NCBI RefSeq assembly: GCF_005239225.2
Contig: NC_133299.1
Coordinates: 7,630,967-7,694,966 of the forward strand
Length of the DNA stretch: 64,000 nt
DNA from: Populus alba
Lineage: Eukaryota; Streptophyta; Magnoliopsida; Malpighiales; Salicaceae
Direction: 5' to 3'
Shown here: in pieces, positions 12,285-24,900 of the stretch
Position numbering within the stretch: position 1 is the stretch's first letter
Layout of the letters: every line of letters starts with the position of its first letter
Translations under genes and position numbers: made by a program
The notes under the pieces: generated by a model
Databases searched by the model: none
Seen by the model: only the letters and a program-made list of their open reading frames with translations
What the model was told of the DNA's origin: nothing

Positions 12285-13526
12285 TCAGCAACAGATGGGG
12301 CATTGCATCAGCCCATTCTCATTGCACTCACCACATCTAACCATCTTCTTCAGCTCCTCGTGCAAAACCTTGCAGCTCCCATTACACTCCACACACATCA
12401 CAAACCTAACCCCAGCACACCCTTCACATCCTCCGGCGAGCCCCTTCGGGATTCCATCAAACAGAATCTCCAACTTTCCCTCCTCCTCCAACTTTACCAC
12501 TTGGTCAGCACCGCCAATCAACCTCCCTTTAACAAACACAAGTGGAACTTTGACTTCATTCGTACCCGTTAGCCCTCTTAACTCTTCCTTAAAGCCCGAA
12601 TCCATGGAAACATCTCTTTCAACAACATGAATATGATGTGACTCAATAATAGATCTTACGGTGTTGCAATCTTCAAATGTTTTTCTAATTCCTCTCAATG
12701 TAGTAGTGTAAATCACGACCTTATTTTCGCCTCCAGGCGGGTGTTTTTGTTCGAAAGACTGGAGGATAGATTCCAAATCTCGCAAATTCTTTGCTTTTGT
12801 GGTTCTTGAACTTGGTAAAATTATCCTCTCGATTTCTTCTTCTTCTTCTTCTTCGGACAAGTCTTTCTTATATAATGCAACAAGTTCTGGATCGAACAGA
12901 GGAATAAAACTACTCTTCCTCCTCGGAGAGAATCCAGATTCTCTTCTAAAATTCTCTGTTTTAGCCCCAACTGGAGACGCTTTCACAGGATAACTCAATC
13001 TCAACACTGCCTTGCACGAATTCCCTGATGAATTGTTGGCCTTTAAAACCGGTCTAGGGCTAAAATCTGATGATCTCTTCACCTTATTTTCTTTGCCACC
13101 ATAACTTTTCGCCTTTCTTGGAGACCCAATTTGATTCAAGAATTTGAGTGGACTCCTAAGGTCCAAATCAGCAAACCCACGAAGCAAAACCCTCGAATTT
13201 GGACTTCTCTTGGTTTGACTTGAAACGGGTACTCCTTCTTCAAGATCTCCCATTAGCTCCCAAGTGTTAACAACCTCTGGATCTTCTTTTGTTGGCGATA
13301 TTGGTTGCAATCTCTTACTCTCTTCCACAATTTCTTTGATGGGCTCTTGTTTTTGTTCTTGTTGTAGTGGTGGTTGTTGTTGATGTTGATTGTTGCAGTC
13401 AAGTTTGAGAGCACCATAAGTTGAAGAAGTGAGAGAGACCACGTGGTCAACACAGTGGCCGCCATTGTTGAATATGATTTGTTGATGGAGTTCTTTCTTG
13501 AAGAGTTTTGAAGAAACGCATCCCAT
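12285..13526 (-). CDS. Glutaredoxin-like protein with C-terminal Cys-rich (GRXCR-type) domain
   Basis: A single exon of 413 residues. The start MGCVSSK is a strong N-myristoylation context with a palmitoylatable Cys3, so plasma-membrane attachment is likely. Residues 1-265 are low-complexity and disordered (Gln-, Lys- and Ser-rich, with a Glu run near 225-233). Residues 270-360 form a thioredoxin-fold glutaredoxin-like domain (VVIYTTTLRGIRKTFEDCN, then VPLVFVKGRLIGGADQV with the cis-Pro and the GG-D glutathione-binding turn). Residues 365-413 hold four CxxC pairs, which suggest a zinc-binding knuckle. The usual CPYC or CGFS active site is replaced by TTLR, so classical thiol transfer is unlikely; this is normal for this plant subgroup (At5g39865/At3g57070-like). 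The start is the first ATG and fits the myristoyl motif. Biological role unknown. Confidence 0.9.
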   Translation of the reverse strand: MGCVSSKLFKKELHQQIIFNNGGHCVDHVVSLTSSTYGALKLDCNNQHQQQPPLQQEQKQEPIKEIVEESKRLQPISPTKEDPEVVNTWELMGDLEEGVPVSSQTKRSPNSRVLLRGFADLDLRSPLKFLNQIGSPRKAKSYGGKENKVKRSSDFSPRPVLKANNSSGNSCKAVLRLSYPVKASPVGAKTENFRRESGFSPRRKSSFIPLFDPELVALYKKDLSEEEEEEEIERIILPSSRTTKAKNLRDLESILQSFEQKHPPGGENKVVIYTTTLRGIRKTFEDCNTVRSIIESHHIHVVERDVSMDSGFKEELRGLTGTNEVKVPLVFVKGRLIGGADQVVKLEEEGKLEILFDGIPKGLAGGCEGCAGVRFVMCVECNGSCKVLHEELKKMVRCGECNENGLMQCPICC

Positions 13527-15334
13527 TGTTTCTTATCTTGTGGGGTTTGCTCTCCTTTTTTTACTTTTCGTCTGGTGGTTTCTTCGATCTCTTTGCAGTT
13601 TTGAAAGAGATAACTGCACGTAAGTAAGTGGGGGAGTGTTTTTTGTTTTCCTTTTCTTTTCCGAAGAACTTAACCGCTACCCTGTGTCTTGTCTGCAACG
13701 GACCCAACGGTCGAAATTTTCGAATGTCTAATTGTTTTGTTAGAAAGCCCTCGTTAGTTTCAGTTATTTCTCTTAGTGTTGCCTACTTTTTCCTGTATCT
13801 CCTTTTTGGCCCAATTCTTGTAGTATCCTTTCAATTTGAACCCTTAGAAAGTTGCCTATTAATCACATCATTACAACCATGAAACCTGGTCTCTGCAGGA
13901 GAAACAAGCAATTTAGAACCCATCAATCATGTGTGCTTGTGGCACGCGTAATAAACAAATTGTACAGCAACGAGTCACTAATTCATGATAAACCATAGTT
14001 AAATATTCAAAATATTCAAGTAAGTTAAGGTTATAAAGAAACATCGGCAATTTATTTTAGCCTAAAAACTCAGTTAAATGTCTGCAGTTCGTCCCGAGGA
14101 GGAGGGAGCTGTGTATATTTTTTTGCTACTTTTCTTCCCCATCTCTCAGCTTTCAAATCTCTCTGAAAAGAGGGCAAGGAAATGCCAGCCAAACATATAA
14201 AAATACTGAATACAATGACTAAAGGAAAGGAGAGATGAGCATGAGGTCTCTCTCTCATGGCTGGTTTTTTCTCAGCACTGCTCTTGTTTGAAAATTGAAA
14301 ATTGAAAATCTAGAAACGTTTTACATATTTTATCATAAAGTAGCGAAACACTTTTTCTAGCCCCTTCTACTTGTATAACGTTTTAGCCGAGAAAATCTAG
14401 GTGCCTGTACCTCTCCCTTGGGCCTTGGATAACGACCGTACAGTCTTTCGATAGGAGGAAGGAAATGTTTGTCTCTTCTTTCTGTGGATGTTTGCTGTTT
14501 TTTAAAAATATTTTTTATTTAAAAATATATTAAAATAATATTTTTTATATTTTAAAAATATTATTTTTAATATAGGATATTTATTTTAAAAAAAAATTTA
14601 AAATATAAAAATAAATGAAGTAAATGCACCATCTAAATCCTATTTTATGCTCTCCTTAACAAAAAAAAAAAAAAAAAAAAAAAACACTTTTCTAGGGATG
14701 AAGTTGTAACCATCTTTGGCAAAATAAAATAAAGGGTATTTTACCTTCTTGTCTCTTTTATTATTTTCACTAAAGAATTAAGAATTTAAATATTATTTTG
14801 ATTTATTTATCTCAATTCCGATTCCGATTCTTCTTTTTTTTTTTTTTTAGCTTTTCATTCCTAAATCAGAGTTATATAGTTTAATGTCTTTTTTTACTAG
14901 CTATAATAATAGTCCTATCTATTTAAAAAAAAAAGCACACTGGCCTAATTCCGTTGTCCGTTACTGGGGAAGGCAACTTTTAGAAAAGGTTCGTCTTCTA
15001 GAAATAAGACAAGAAACCTTATTGGCGGCTGTTAAATGGTGCAGGTGGGAGCCATTACAAAGCGCCGTCCTCTGTTACTGATTTGTTTCCATGAGAGATC
15101 GTCTTCACTGACGTTAAAAGATTGCCTGTTCTTCACCAAATAAAAAAGAAGAAGAAGAAGAAGCAAAAACCCAAATCAGAAGAGTTTGAATTTGAGCATG
15201 TATATCTCATGCGGAAAATGCAGAGTTTATGCAATAATCCTCTTTTTTCTTTTTCTTTGTCTTTTTAAGGAAAAGCTAGCAAGTTCTTCTCCCTTGCCAG
15301 CAGAATTTGGGATATTCTTTCAACGTTCAAATTT
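13527..15334. other. Intergenic region upstream of the glutaredoxin-like gene
   Basis: Contains the 5' UTR and promoter of the minus-strand gene in the first few hundred bases, an AT-rich MITE-like patch at about 14490-14610, and a poly-A run at about 14661-14684. No gene is supported. The reading frame near 14884-15081 has no recognisable feature. Confidence 0.5.
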
Positions 15335-15546
15335 AGAGACCGTTTGGTAATGAGTTTGAACTTGTGTTTGCTGAAATTTTAATTTTTTTTTTGTTAAAAT
15401 TGAGTTTGATTTATACTTTTTGGATCGTTTTGATGTGATGATGTTAAAAATAATTTTTAAAAAATAAAAAAAAATCATCGACATGTATTTCGGCACGAAA
15501 AGCTATTTGAAAAGCAATCACTACCACACTGCCAAACACACTCTTA
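15335..15546. mobile_element. Short inverted-repeat MITE (hAT-like), about 210 bp
   Basis: The ends are inverted: GACCGTTTGGTAATGAG at 15339 and CACTGCCAAACACACTC near 15528-15543. The body has the AT core and the phrase 'cggcacgaaaagctatttga', which recurs in the carbonic anhydrase intron copy. The size and the lack of coding fit a MITE. Superfamily is a guess from end similarity. A target-site duplication is not clear. Confidence 0.65.
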
Positions 15547-16689
15547 ATTGATGGAACATATATGTGTGTGTGAGAGAGAGAGAGAGATAATTGGAGTAAA
15601 TAGTGATATTATATCAGTTATTTTTAGTATCCATTTAAAAAAAAATAGTTAAAAAACAACAAAATAAATATTTTATTTTGAATTAACATTCATAAGCATA
15701 TTTTCTTATAAAATTTTCATATTAGGTTCATATATAATATAATTCACAAAGTAATTGTTAATATCATTATAAAAACAGATAATCTTATTTTAAAATAATG
15801 GCAAAATTACATGATATTTTATTTATAATGAATTTGAATCAAAATATAAAAATATAAAAGGGTAATATAAAAAGATTAGGTATTTAACTAAAAGGATTGA
15901 GGCCCTTGCTAGTCCCAAAAATAAAGTCAATGGAAGCATCTGCCTGCAATGTCAGGCTAACACATTTAGCTCTTTTATTTTTTTAAATGGTCAGACAACG
16001 TGTTGTATCATCACCATCACCCAGTTTAAATCTCAACAATTAATGATGCTTGAAAAGTTAGGATTAGTGTTACTAAAAAAAAACTCAATTTTTAACTTGT
16101 TTTTACTTAAAAATACTTTAAAAAAAATATTCTAGAAACTTAAATAAATCTATTTTTAACCCCAAAACACTATAAAATCAATCCAAAAAAATAAAACAAT
16201 TCAAAAAAACATTTTTAAGCTTGATTCTATATTTTCCAACTAGATTAAAGTTTCAAATCAGTTTTATAGAACTTCATTAATTTTTTTTTGTTACTTGAAC
16301 ATGGATAACTGAATGTTTTTGTAAAATGAATAGTATAATCGATAGTAATTTAAGATAAAACTCATGTTTTTTTTTTTTAATTTGGCTTTGGCAGCGTTCA
16401 TAATAGTAAATGTAAATCAATTATTATACATATTCCATCAAACATAAATATAAATTAATGAGATCAATATATAAATATAGTAGGAGAGAAGTCCCATCGA
16501 AGCATGTTTTTTCTTTCCCAATCTCCTCGTTTTTGGTGACTAAAGAAGGTCATTTGTTGAGGATTAGTTGTGTCATCATTGTCTCTCTTACTAAATACAC
16601 CACAAAATGCCAAAGCTCTGGACGGAGAATTGTTTAACAAACAGCTCCGTTCATCATCATCATTCTTCTTCTTCTTCTTTACGGTGGCC
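15547..16689. other. AT-rich intergenic sequence
   Basis: No gene is supported. A GA microsatellite lies at about 15571-15587. The rest is AT-rich and without recognised structure. Confidence 0.5.
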
Positions 16690-16853
16690 ATAAAAAAAAA
16701 AATATTTTTTATTTTAAATTATTTTTTTAAAATTTCAAATATTTTAAAGTGTTAATGTAAAAAAAAATTAAATAAAAAAAATTATTTTAATATATTTTCA
16801 AATAAAATATATTTTAAAAACACAACTATTAACACAGTTCTAAACATCTAGAT
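16690..16853. mobile_element. MITE-like fragment of the same AT-core family
   Basis: The core 'attattttaatatattttcaa' character is followed by an end resembling AACACAACTATTAACACAG, comparable to the right end of the 43086-44624 element (ACAACTATAACAGTTAC). The left end is not defined. Confidence 0.45.
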
Positions 16854-17270
16854 CTCTGTTTTCTCTTTTGTTGCATACTCTTCCACCTCAATCTCAGGAC
16901 TACAAATTAATTGTGCCCACTTCAGTAGCCTTCAAAACTGCTCGTCAGTCTCCAAAATGCGTCTTTGGAGTGAAAGGAGCCGGTCATTGTTATATGCATG
17001 CCTGCAGCTTGTCTTCACATGGAAAAACCCTATCCTTAGCAAAGTTTTAATCTATTCAGAAAAACTGGGACCATATTAAAAGTTTTTTTTTTATTTGAGG
17101 ATTGAATTTGAATTATGGCAATTAATAAATGGAAGGAGTGTCACATGACATTAGGGTGTTTTTTTTATTAATTTTTTTTTTTAATAAAAATACTGTAACA
17201 AACATAAACCATGGTTGTACACAGAAGATGATTTGATATAACCAGATAGGGATCTGATCTAAATAGACTA

Positions 17271-17478
17271 TTGGCTTGTTTATTTTTGTATTTTAAAAGT
17301 ATTTTAAAAAAAAATAATTTTTTTTTATTTTTTTCTTTTACTTCAAATTGATATTTATTTTATATTTTAAAATTATTTTGACATACTAATGTCAAAAATA
17401 ATTTCTAAAATATATTATTTTGATGCATTTCCAAGCGAGAAGCATTTTAAAAAGCAACTACAAGCACACTCTCAAGCA
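17271..17478. mobile_element. MITE-like element, about 208 bp
   Basis: The left end is TTGGCTTGTTTATTTTTG. The AT core includes 'gacatactaatgtcaaaaataa', and the right end has 'gatgcatttccaagcga', 'aaaagcaactacaagcacac' and 'tctcaagca'. The same order of phrases occurs at 15335-15546 and 23510-23664. It is non-coding; the apparent open frame across it is incidental. Confidence 0.55.
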
Positions 17479-17879
17479 CCCCTATATGGATTCCCCAACA
17501 AATACTTTGATGAATTAGTGAAACAAGTTTATGGAAGAAAAAAAAAAAGTTTGATCTTTACCGCCAGATTAAGGTTAGCACCTTAAAACAATGATAATGA
17601 AATATCTGACTGTTAGATGAGGTTTAATTTTTTTTCCAGGTGATTCTATAGCCAATCATAATAATAGTAAGTGTTTTTGTTTATCGGACCATTAGATCTC
17701 TCAGAATTAGGCCTAGAAGTTGTTGTTTGGGCCAATTTTATTATTTTTTCTAAGTTTTTTTGGATTTATTATTTTAATTCAGATTTTATTTTAATTTCTT
17801 TTTATGTTTTTTTTTTTACTTTTAGTTGTTACTTTATTTTTTTAATAAATTTAAAGGTTTTGTAAACCTCTAGAAGATA

Positions 17880-19270
17880 CATCTATTATATAACAATTTC
17901 TCAATTCCAACTAACAAGTTCCAAAATCATTTGCATACATTATCTCTTTCCTTTACATATGAACACATTCAATTCATGCAATTATCCAAGCAATTAACTA
18001 AACCTCCCTTGAATTCTTAGTCCAAGAACATTGGAAACTCAACTTCAATTAAACACAGTAATTAGATTCATATCAAAGCATCACTAACACCACATCACCA
18101 ACCAAACACACAGTCAATAAAACATTTATTTGGTTTTCCATCCTTTTCTATTTTTCCTTAATGTTATCAGCTATTAATGTTCACAAAACACCAAATTTTC
18201 TTTGTCAAGTATATATAATTTAAACTCATCTACTTTCTATTACATCCTAAAAACATCACAATATCACAATTTTTTATTCCCCTAATTTTCTCATCTAAAA
18301 CACTAATTTAAAAATTAAAAATTTTACATAAACTTCAGCAATCTTCACTTAAACTTGTACAAATGAGCTTATAACATCTTATCCGAGAATAATATAAACT
18401 TTATCTCTTTATTAATAACATTAAAGTTTTTAGGTTCTCTTTTCTTAAATCTTGTATTGATTGTCTTTAAACCCCCATTCTCTTACTATCTTACCTAAAA
18501 AATTTATTTCTCTCAAGGTGCTTTAATGGTGGATGCTCTCACAAATTCTTTTTTCTTTTCTTCCTTACCTTCCTAGTGATGGCTAACAATTATAAGGAGA
18601 AGAAGAAGCTGACTTTCCTATTTTTCCAGTTTATTTACAAGATTACTATTATTGAACCTATAAGTTATTTTCTGTCCAAATGTTTCCATTTTCATATGAC
18701 ATTCCCAAACTCCAATTGACCTAATATTTTAATCTAAGATATATAATATTTCAAAAGGTTCCTTGAAAAATCTTGATTCAATAATTGAAACTAAGAATTA
18801 TGTTTGATAGCTAAAATTAATTGATAGAATGATCTTTCACCAAATACTTAATTTTTCTTGTTTCATCCTTTCATGGATTATATTAATGGCTCCACTAAAT
18901 CCTCAATATCATTTTATTATTCCAAATATATTTATTTTATTTTATCACCATTTAGTTCATTTACAGGCTTATTACTGTTACACAACAACGTTATCGATTT
19001 TCAACCAAAGTTCACACCAACACTTTTTCATGTTAATTTTTTCCTTACCTACTAACCATGCATGTAAAATCATTTTAAATTTTATTCACTTACTTTCTAT
19101 TTATTTTATTTTCGAAATTTACAGGGGTTTATAATTCTGGTCACATTAATACCCGTTTAGACTCGTTAAAACATCCTCAACTTTTTCTTAAAATTTTACC
19201 CGGGGTTTCACACAAAGTATTAAAAGATTTCATTTTCAATCATGGGAATTTCCCCTTCGAATTTATTATT
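17880..19270. other. G-poor, C-rich strand-asymmetric non-coding block
   Basis: Cytosine far exceeds guanine on + over more than 1 kb. The right edge has 'tttacaggggtttataattc', similar in style to non-coding parts of plant LTR elements. No reading frame is protein-like. It may be a decayed retroelement long terminal repeat; this is an inference. Confidence 0.35.
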
Positions 19271-19571
19271 CTTCGGTGAAAATATTTTATTTAACCTGGG
19301 TTGACAACATCTCAATCCGAGATTCGCAGATACAATCAATGGATGGAATTCAATCAATATCGAGGCAATGACATGCCATTATTAATGGAAGACAGCTGGT
19401 TCCAAGTCTTGAAGAAGAAACAATGTCAAGGATCATGGATAGGGATGCTTATCTAATTCAAAATTCAAAGCCCTGAATTTTTAGGTTTCCTGTAGGTGAT
19501 TTAAGAATCATTAAAATATACGGCAACTATGATAATTTTTATGCAGGACTTTATTTATCACAAGAGTGGTA

Positions 19572-19574
<3 letters not shown>

Positions 19575-19608
<34 letters not shown>
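19575..19608. repeat. (AT)n microsatellite
   Basis: About 17 uninterrupted AT units, followed 50 bases later by an AAT-rich trinucleotide tract (about 19649-19683). Confidence 0.95.
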
Positions 19609-19610
<2 letters not shown>

Positions 19611-19982
19611 TCTTGGTAATTGAGTATATGCTAGGACATGTCATACGAATAATAATAAATAATAAATAATAATAATAATAATATAAAAAAAAAAATAACG
19701 TTATTTTTGCACGACAATACTCATGACTTGGCTGGTATCCCTGAGACCACGTTATAATTGAATGGATACATGGGGGCACATCACATGGTTGTTGTAGAGT
19801 CAATTGCCAGAGCATGTGAGACACTAGTTAAATCCGCAATAATCATGTAGTAAAAGAAAAGATATTCATGTATTACTTGTATTTTTCTTAACTTATATAT
19901 AATATATAATCGTTTGAAAATCTATGGCTCTCACCGTGATTTGACTATTGAAAATGCCCACCCATTTATGAGTCGTGTGCCA

Positions 19983-19985
<3 letters not shown>

Positions 19986-20035
<50 letters not shown>
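19986..20035. repeat. (AT)n microsatellite
   Basis: About 25 uninterrupted AT units. Confidence 0.95.
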
Positions 20036-20038
<3 letters not shown>

Positions 20039-20439
20039 ACAGGGAAAAAAAGAAAAAAAGAAGTCAATTGCCAGAAAGTGAAGATAAGTTGCCCTTGGTT
20101 GCAGGAGGCATCCTCCAAGAAACGTATAGATATTGTTTATTGATGGCCACTGTTAATTAATTTTTAGTTGATTTGTTTATTGGATTTTTAAATTTTTAAC
20201 AATGGCAACTTTAATTTTTTTTCATATGAATTGTTTTAGTTGAATTTATTTTTCATGTTATTTATTTATTGCAAATTTATTTGAGTGGATTTTCTTCTTC
20301 TCCTTTACAAATATTTTGAGTATTATAGAGTGTTGATTTATATTAATATAATTGTTTTATAGTTTTGTAAAATGGATTTTTTAAAAAATATTTTTAAATA
20401 ATTACTGACAAAATTATGTATGATATTTTTCTGAGGGAA

Positions 20440-20660
20440 ATATTATCAACAGAATGAAGCGGGTTTTTTTTTTGTGCGTTTTATCCGTCAGTAAATCCAT
20501 CAATAATAATATTTTTTTATTACTAATAGTTTACCGACATACAAAAATTATCGATAAAAAATTTATTAACAGAGCATTTTCATTGGTGATTTCATTAGTA
20601 AATTAATTACCAATTGAATGATAGTATAAATACTGACAGAAAATTCAGTCGGTAAATATA
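20440..20660 (+). mobile_element. CACTA (EnSpm) subterminal fragment
   Basis: Contains 'aatgaagcgggttttttttt', then 'tgtgcgttttatccgtcag' and 'aaatccatcaataa', which align in order with 63297-63350 in the 3' end of the degenerate CACTA element. Repeated 'accgac', 'tcggtaaat' and 'attggtgat' motifs resemble CACTA subterminal repeats. No transposase sequence is present here. Confidence 0.6.
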
Positions 20661-21194
20661 AAGATTGTGGTAGGGACATGTTTACTTATTAAATATTTTT
20701 TAATAGTAATATTTTTTATTTCATTTTGATGTGGAAAAAATAAATTATTAATTCAGTAATTATTTTAATTTTAATTTTAATGTTTTATGTTCATTCTATT
20801 TCTCTCTATATTATTAATATAGAAATTATTTCATATTTTTTCTTCTTTCTTCTTCCCATTCTATTTCTCTCTATTATTTTCTGATTTTTATTTTTATTTT
20901 ATTTTTTCACATGTCAGATTTATTAATGATTCAAATTAATAAAACAAAAAAATGAAGGGTCTGGATCTAAATGTGAGAACATAATTGGAAGATATGAAAA
21001 TATTAAGAGTTCAATTTTTAAAAAAAGAAAATTTGTAATCCATGCCCTACCCCTCGTTTATGGAGTGGTAGAAATCACCTCAAAAAATTGTTTAGAGACA
21101 GGTAAGAAATGTCTTCTTTAAAAAATATTTTTTGGTTCATAAAATTGACAGAACTAAACATAACTGAAAATATAAAAAGAGAGTATAAATTAGA

Positions 21195-21460
21195 GGTGAA
21201 TAAAAAAATAAAAAATTAATTCAAACAGAGAAACTAGAAAGGAATAACCGAAAAAATCGAATTAAACCGATTAGAATTTTGAAAAAACTAACCGGTTCGA
21301 TTCGGTTCGGTTCGGTTTCAGTTTTATAAGTTTAAAGCCAAAAAAATCAAACCGAACCAAACCCAAACCGAAAAAACCAACCCAAACCAAAAAAGCCAAG
21401 TCAAACTAGAAAAACCGAGTCAAACCGGTTTGAACCGGTTTCAATTGTTTTTTTTTTAAA
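21195..21460. repeat. CGGTT/AACCG-rich inverted repeat
   Basis: AACCGGTTCGATTCGGTTCG near 21290 faces AAACCGAACCAAACCCAAAC near 21350, and AAACCGGTTTGAACCGGTTT lies near 21424. This could fold into a long imperfect hairpin. Such CGGTT-rich stretches recur in many plant genomes as transposon-associated repeats. The element type is not resolved. Confidence 0.6.
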
Positions 21461-23257
21461 AAAAAAAAAATTTAGTTTGATTACTTTTTTTTTTAATAAA
21501 AACTAAATCAAATAAAAAATAATCACCCTAATACAAATTGAAGTCACTTCCATACTACACTTCAATAAAATTGACTCTTAATAGTATTTGTATAAAAAAC
21601 TTACTAAAATAAATGTTATGATAGATATTTATTATAATAGTATTTATTAATTGTCATTATTATATATCTTTAACAATATTTTTCTGAATTATAATGGTTA
21701 TGATACATCTTATATTTATTTCAAGTTTCAATAAATTTTAATATCAATAAAAAAAATATTATGATTGAAGATAAAATTGATAATAAAAAAATTATATCAT
21801 CAAACATGTATAACAAAGATAATTGTTTGAAATATCATTATAAAATATTTTTACAATATAAGTATCAAACAATCACTACTAAAATCTTATTTTGCAATAC
21901 CAGTTCCTTCCAGGGAAGGTGTGTCTTATAGAACAATGCCAGTAACTTATTACGATCATCATAAATGATGTTAAAATGAATTTATGTATTTATAAAGTAG
22001 AAGGTATTAAGAAAACATGTTTTTAAAGATAATATTTATTTATTTTATCTTTAAAATATCATTGTAAACTCAATTATAAAATTATGTAATTAAAATATAA
22101 AAAAAATAAAAAAAATTATTATTATATAATTTTAAAACTCGATTTGAGATAGATCTGAAGTAAGGTCCAAGTCACTATTTAAAAAAGTTGAATCTAATTA
22201 TTTTGCAAAAAATAATTAAAACAACATCATTTTATAAAAAAAAATAAAAAAAAATTATAGAAAAAAATCAATGGCTTTTGACACTGGTTTTACCTCAAGT
22301 CAATTAAGTTAAGAATCAATTAGGGTTTTTGATGGGTTAGGATGGGTCAATCCTTCCTGTATTTTTTTTTTTTTTAAAATAAAACAATCTAGGCTCTAGG
22401 TTGGGTAGATTCATTGTTGACATGTTGAGTATATCTAAATTTTATAACTAAGCTTATTATACTATTATTAATTTCAACTTTCAATATAAACTAAAGTGAA
22501 AAAATAATTGCCAATTATTTTTTAAAATATGTAAATTTGACAATAATTCTTATTAAAAATAAAAAAATATATATTTTTTTTTATTTTATTTTTTGTTCAT
22601 CATTAAACAAATATGATATAAAAAACATTTATATCATTACCATATATAATTTTATTTTCATTTTATCTTCCTGCTTGTCTCCTTTTTCTGTATTGTAGCC
22701 ATCTCTTTTGAAATCAAACAATAACAATATATATATATATATATGATTAGTCATGTCCATAAAATTTAAAAAAGAAAAAAGAAAAAATTGGAGAGAAGAT
22801 TGGTCATTTTAATTAGTTATTTATTATTTTGTTACAAAGAAGATCTTCAAATTCGGAATTTTTTAAAGAAAGAAATATATTAATGCTAGATAAACTACTA
22901 CCCCCGAAAATTATTTAATTTGCTAATGATCATCTTTTGCAAAAAGAAAACTACAAATCCTTGAAAATTATTTAATTTGTAAATGAACTATCAACGATTA
23001 AATTTCCATCACTCGTCAATGATCAGCTCTCAGTGCAAGAGAATTCTAAAGTATCATTGATAAATCGGAAATTTAAAAAGGTACGAAATCATCAACGGCA
23101 ATAACATTACAATTATTATTATACATAGATTAAAAATAAATAAATTTCATGCCACCTGGACTCCAAGTCAAGCTATAAAATGATACTTGCAATAGGAACA
23201 AAACCGTCGCTTACAATTATATATAGCTGTCTCAACATTTTGATCTAAGTGCTTTAG

Positions 23258-23323
<66 letters not shown>

Positions 23324-23509
23324 TTGGCAAATACAAAAGAATTAAAATATATTTCATGCATTTACAAGATTTTAATGAAAGAATTAATCATTTGATTAAA
23401 AGCAATTGAAGGTTTCTTGTTAGGTTTAGGTGGTCCACAAAGAAGTACCTAGGTTCATTATGAACCTAATATTCGCCCATTAAATATTGCTTAATTGAAT
23501 ACAAATTAA
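21461..23509. other. AT-rich intergenic sequence with a long (AT)n run
   Basis: No gene is supported. An (AT)n microsatellite of about 30 units lies at 23262-23321. The rest is AT-rich with no clear homology inside this window. Confidence 0.55.
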
Positions 23510-23664
23510 GACCCTTTTTAAAAATTAATTTTTTTAAAATATTTTTAAATCATTTTAATGTGTTGTTTTATAAATAATTTTTTAAAAATAAAAAAAATAT
23601 CATTTTAATGTATTTCTAAGCGAAAAACACTTTAAACCGCAATCACAATCATACTCTCAAACAG
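23510..23664. mobile_element. MITE-like element of the 17271-17478 type
   Basis: The AT core is followed by 'aatgtatttctaagcgaaaa', 'actttaaaccgcaatcacaa' and 'tcatactctcaaacag', matching the right half of the copy at 17400-17478. Confidence 0.55.
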
Positions 23665-23989
23665 ATCTAGAAAAAGAACAAAACCCTTTTGATAACTTAG
23701 ATGAAATACTAGATTGGTGTTCTATGATACGCAACGAGCTGCATCAATGTTTTTTCAATGTAAAAAAATAATAATCAGGCAATGATAGCATTTTTAAAGT
23801 GAAAAATATTCAAAACTTGGATCATTGACTTGATTAGGTTCAATAAACTAAGTTAAATCAATAATATAATTAAAAAAACATAAGTGACAACAAATAAACT
23901 GAAAAAATAAAATGATTAATTTTTTTAAAAAATGACACTTACCAATGTTATAGATATATATTCCCCCAAAAATCTTCAAAGATCTTTGT

Positions 23990-24900
23990 GATCTTATTCA
24001 ATAACAAAAATAAATAAATTAAATAAGAACATGATAACCTTATAAAAAGAAAAAATCAAACCCTAATTTCTAACAAATTAAATGTTGAAAGATAATTTTT
24101 TTTTTTAAAAAAAAAAGACGTAAAAAGCTGACTCAAGCCCACCTGAGCCAACCAAGCAAATATGTAACCTTTCATGAGATTAAGATAACCATATAGAAAT
24201 AAAATTAAATAAACCCACAAAGCTCAATTCTAAAACCAACCCAATAGGAAGAAATTGAAAAGAAAAAAAAAACTTGCGAGAAAGAAAAAAAAGACTCAAG
24301 TCAACTTAAGTTAACTCACAAAACCTGTGCTTTAAGATATTAGATCGAGATAACTCCACAAAGAGAAAAGAGAAAAAAAAAATAACAAATTCCAATCTCC
24401 AACTAACCTAATGTTGAAAAATGATATTAAAAAAAATTAATTTTTAAAAAGAACTTAAAAAAATTAAAATCAACTTGGGCTAATCTTTCAAATATGTGAT
24501 CTATGTTAGGAGGCTGGGATCATCTCAAGGAAGGCAAATCTAAAAAGAAACATGAAGTCAAATTCCCAATCAATCAAATGTTGTGGGATAAAATTGAAAA
24601 AATTAATCAATTTAAAAAGGATCCAAAATAAGTAATAAAAAAAAATGAGGATCAAATTTGATATAAAAATAAAATGAGACAAAAATATGAGGGTTGGAAT
24701 ATACAAGAAAATTCAATAAAAAAAATTGATCCAGATCAAAACTTATAACAATAAAAAAAAATAATAACCAAATTTGATATAAAAATGAAATGAAATAATA
24801 TTGAAAAAAAAAATCAATTAAAAACAGAACGAAAATTGTTTTTGATAATAAAACAAAATAACACGACTTTTTTAAACTTTGGTAGCTCAATATATTTTCC
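23990..24900 (-). repeat. Dispersed repeat R180 patch (reverse orientation)
   Basis: This reads as the reverse complement of the 30640-31530 array. Recurring blocks are 'gactcaagtcaacttaagtt', 'ctgactcaagcccacctgag', 'aaatgttgaaagata' or 'taatgttgaaaaatgata', and 'gaggatcaaatttgatataa'. Spacing between equivalent blocks is roughly 175-180 bp. No coding. Confidence 0.6.

Noticed and set aside
12295..12630. Open frames on + opposite the glutaredoxin-like gene
   Set aside because: They are antisense shadows of a conserved Cys-rich coding sequence, with no domain or start context.
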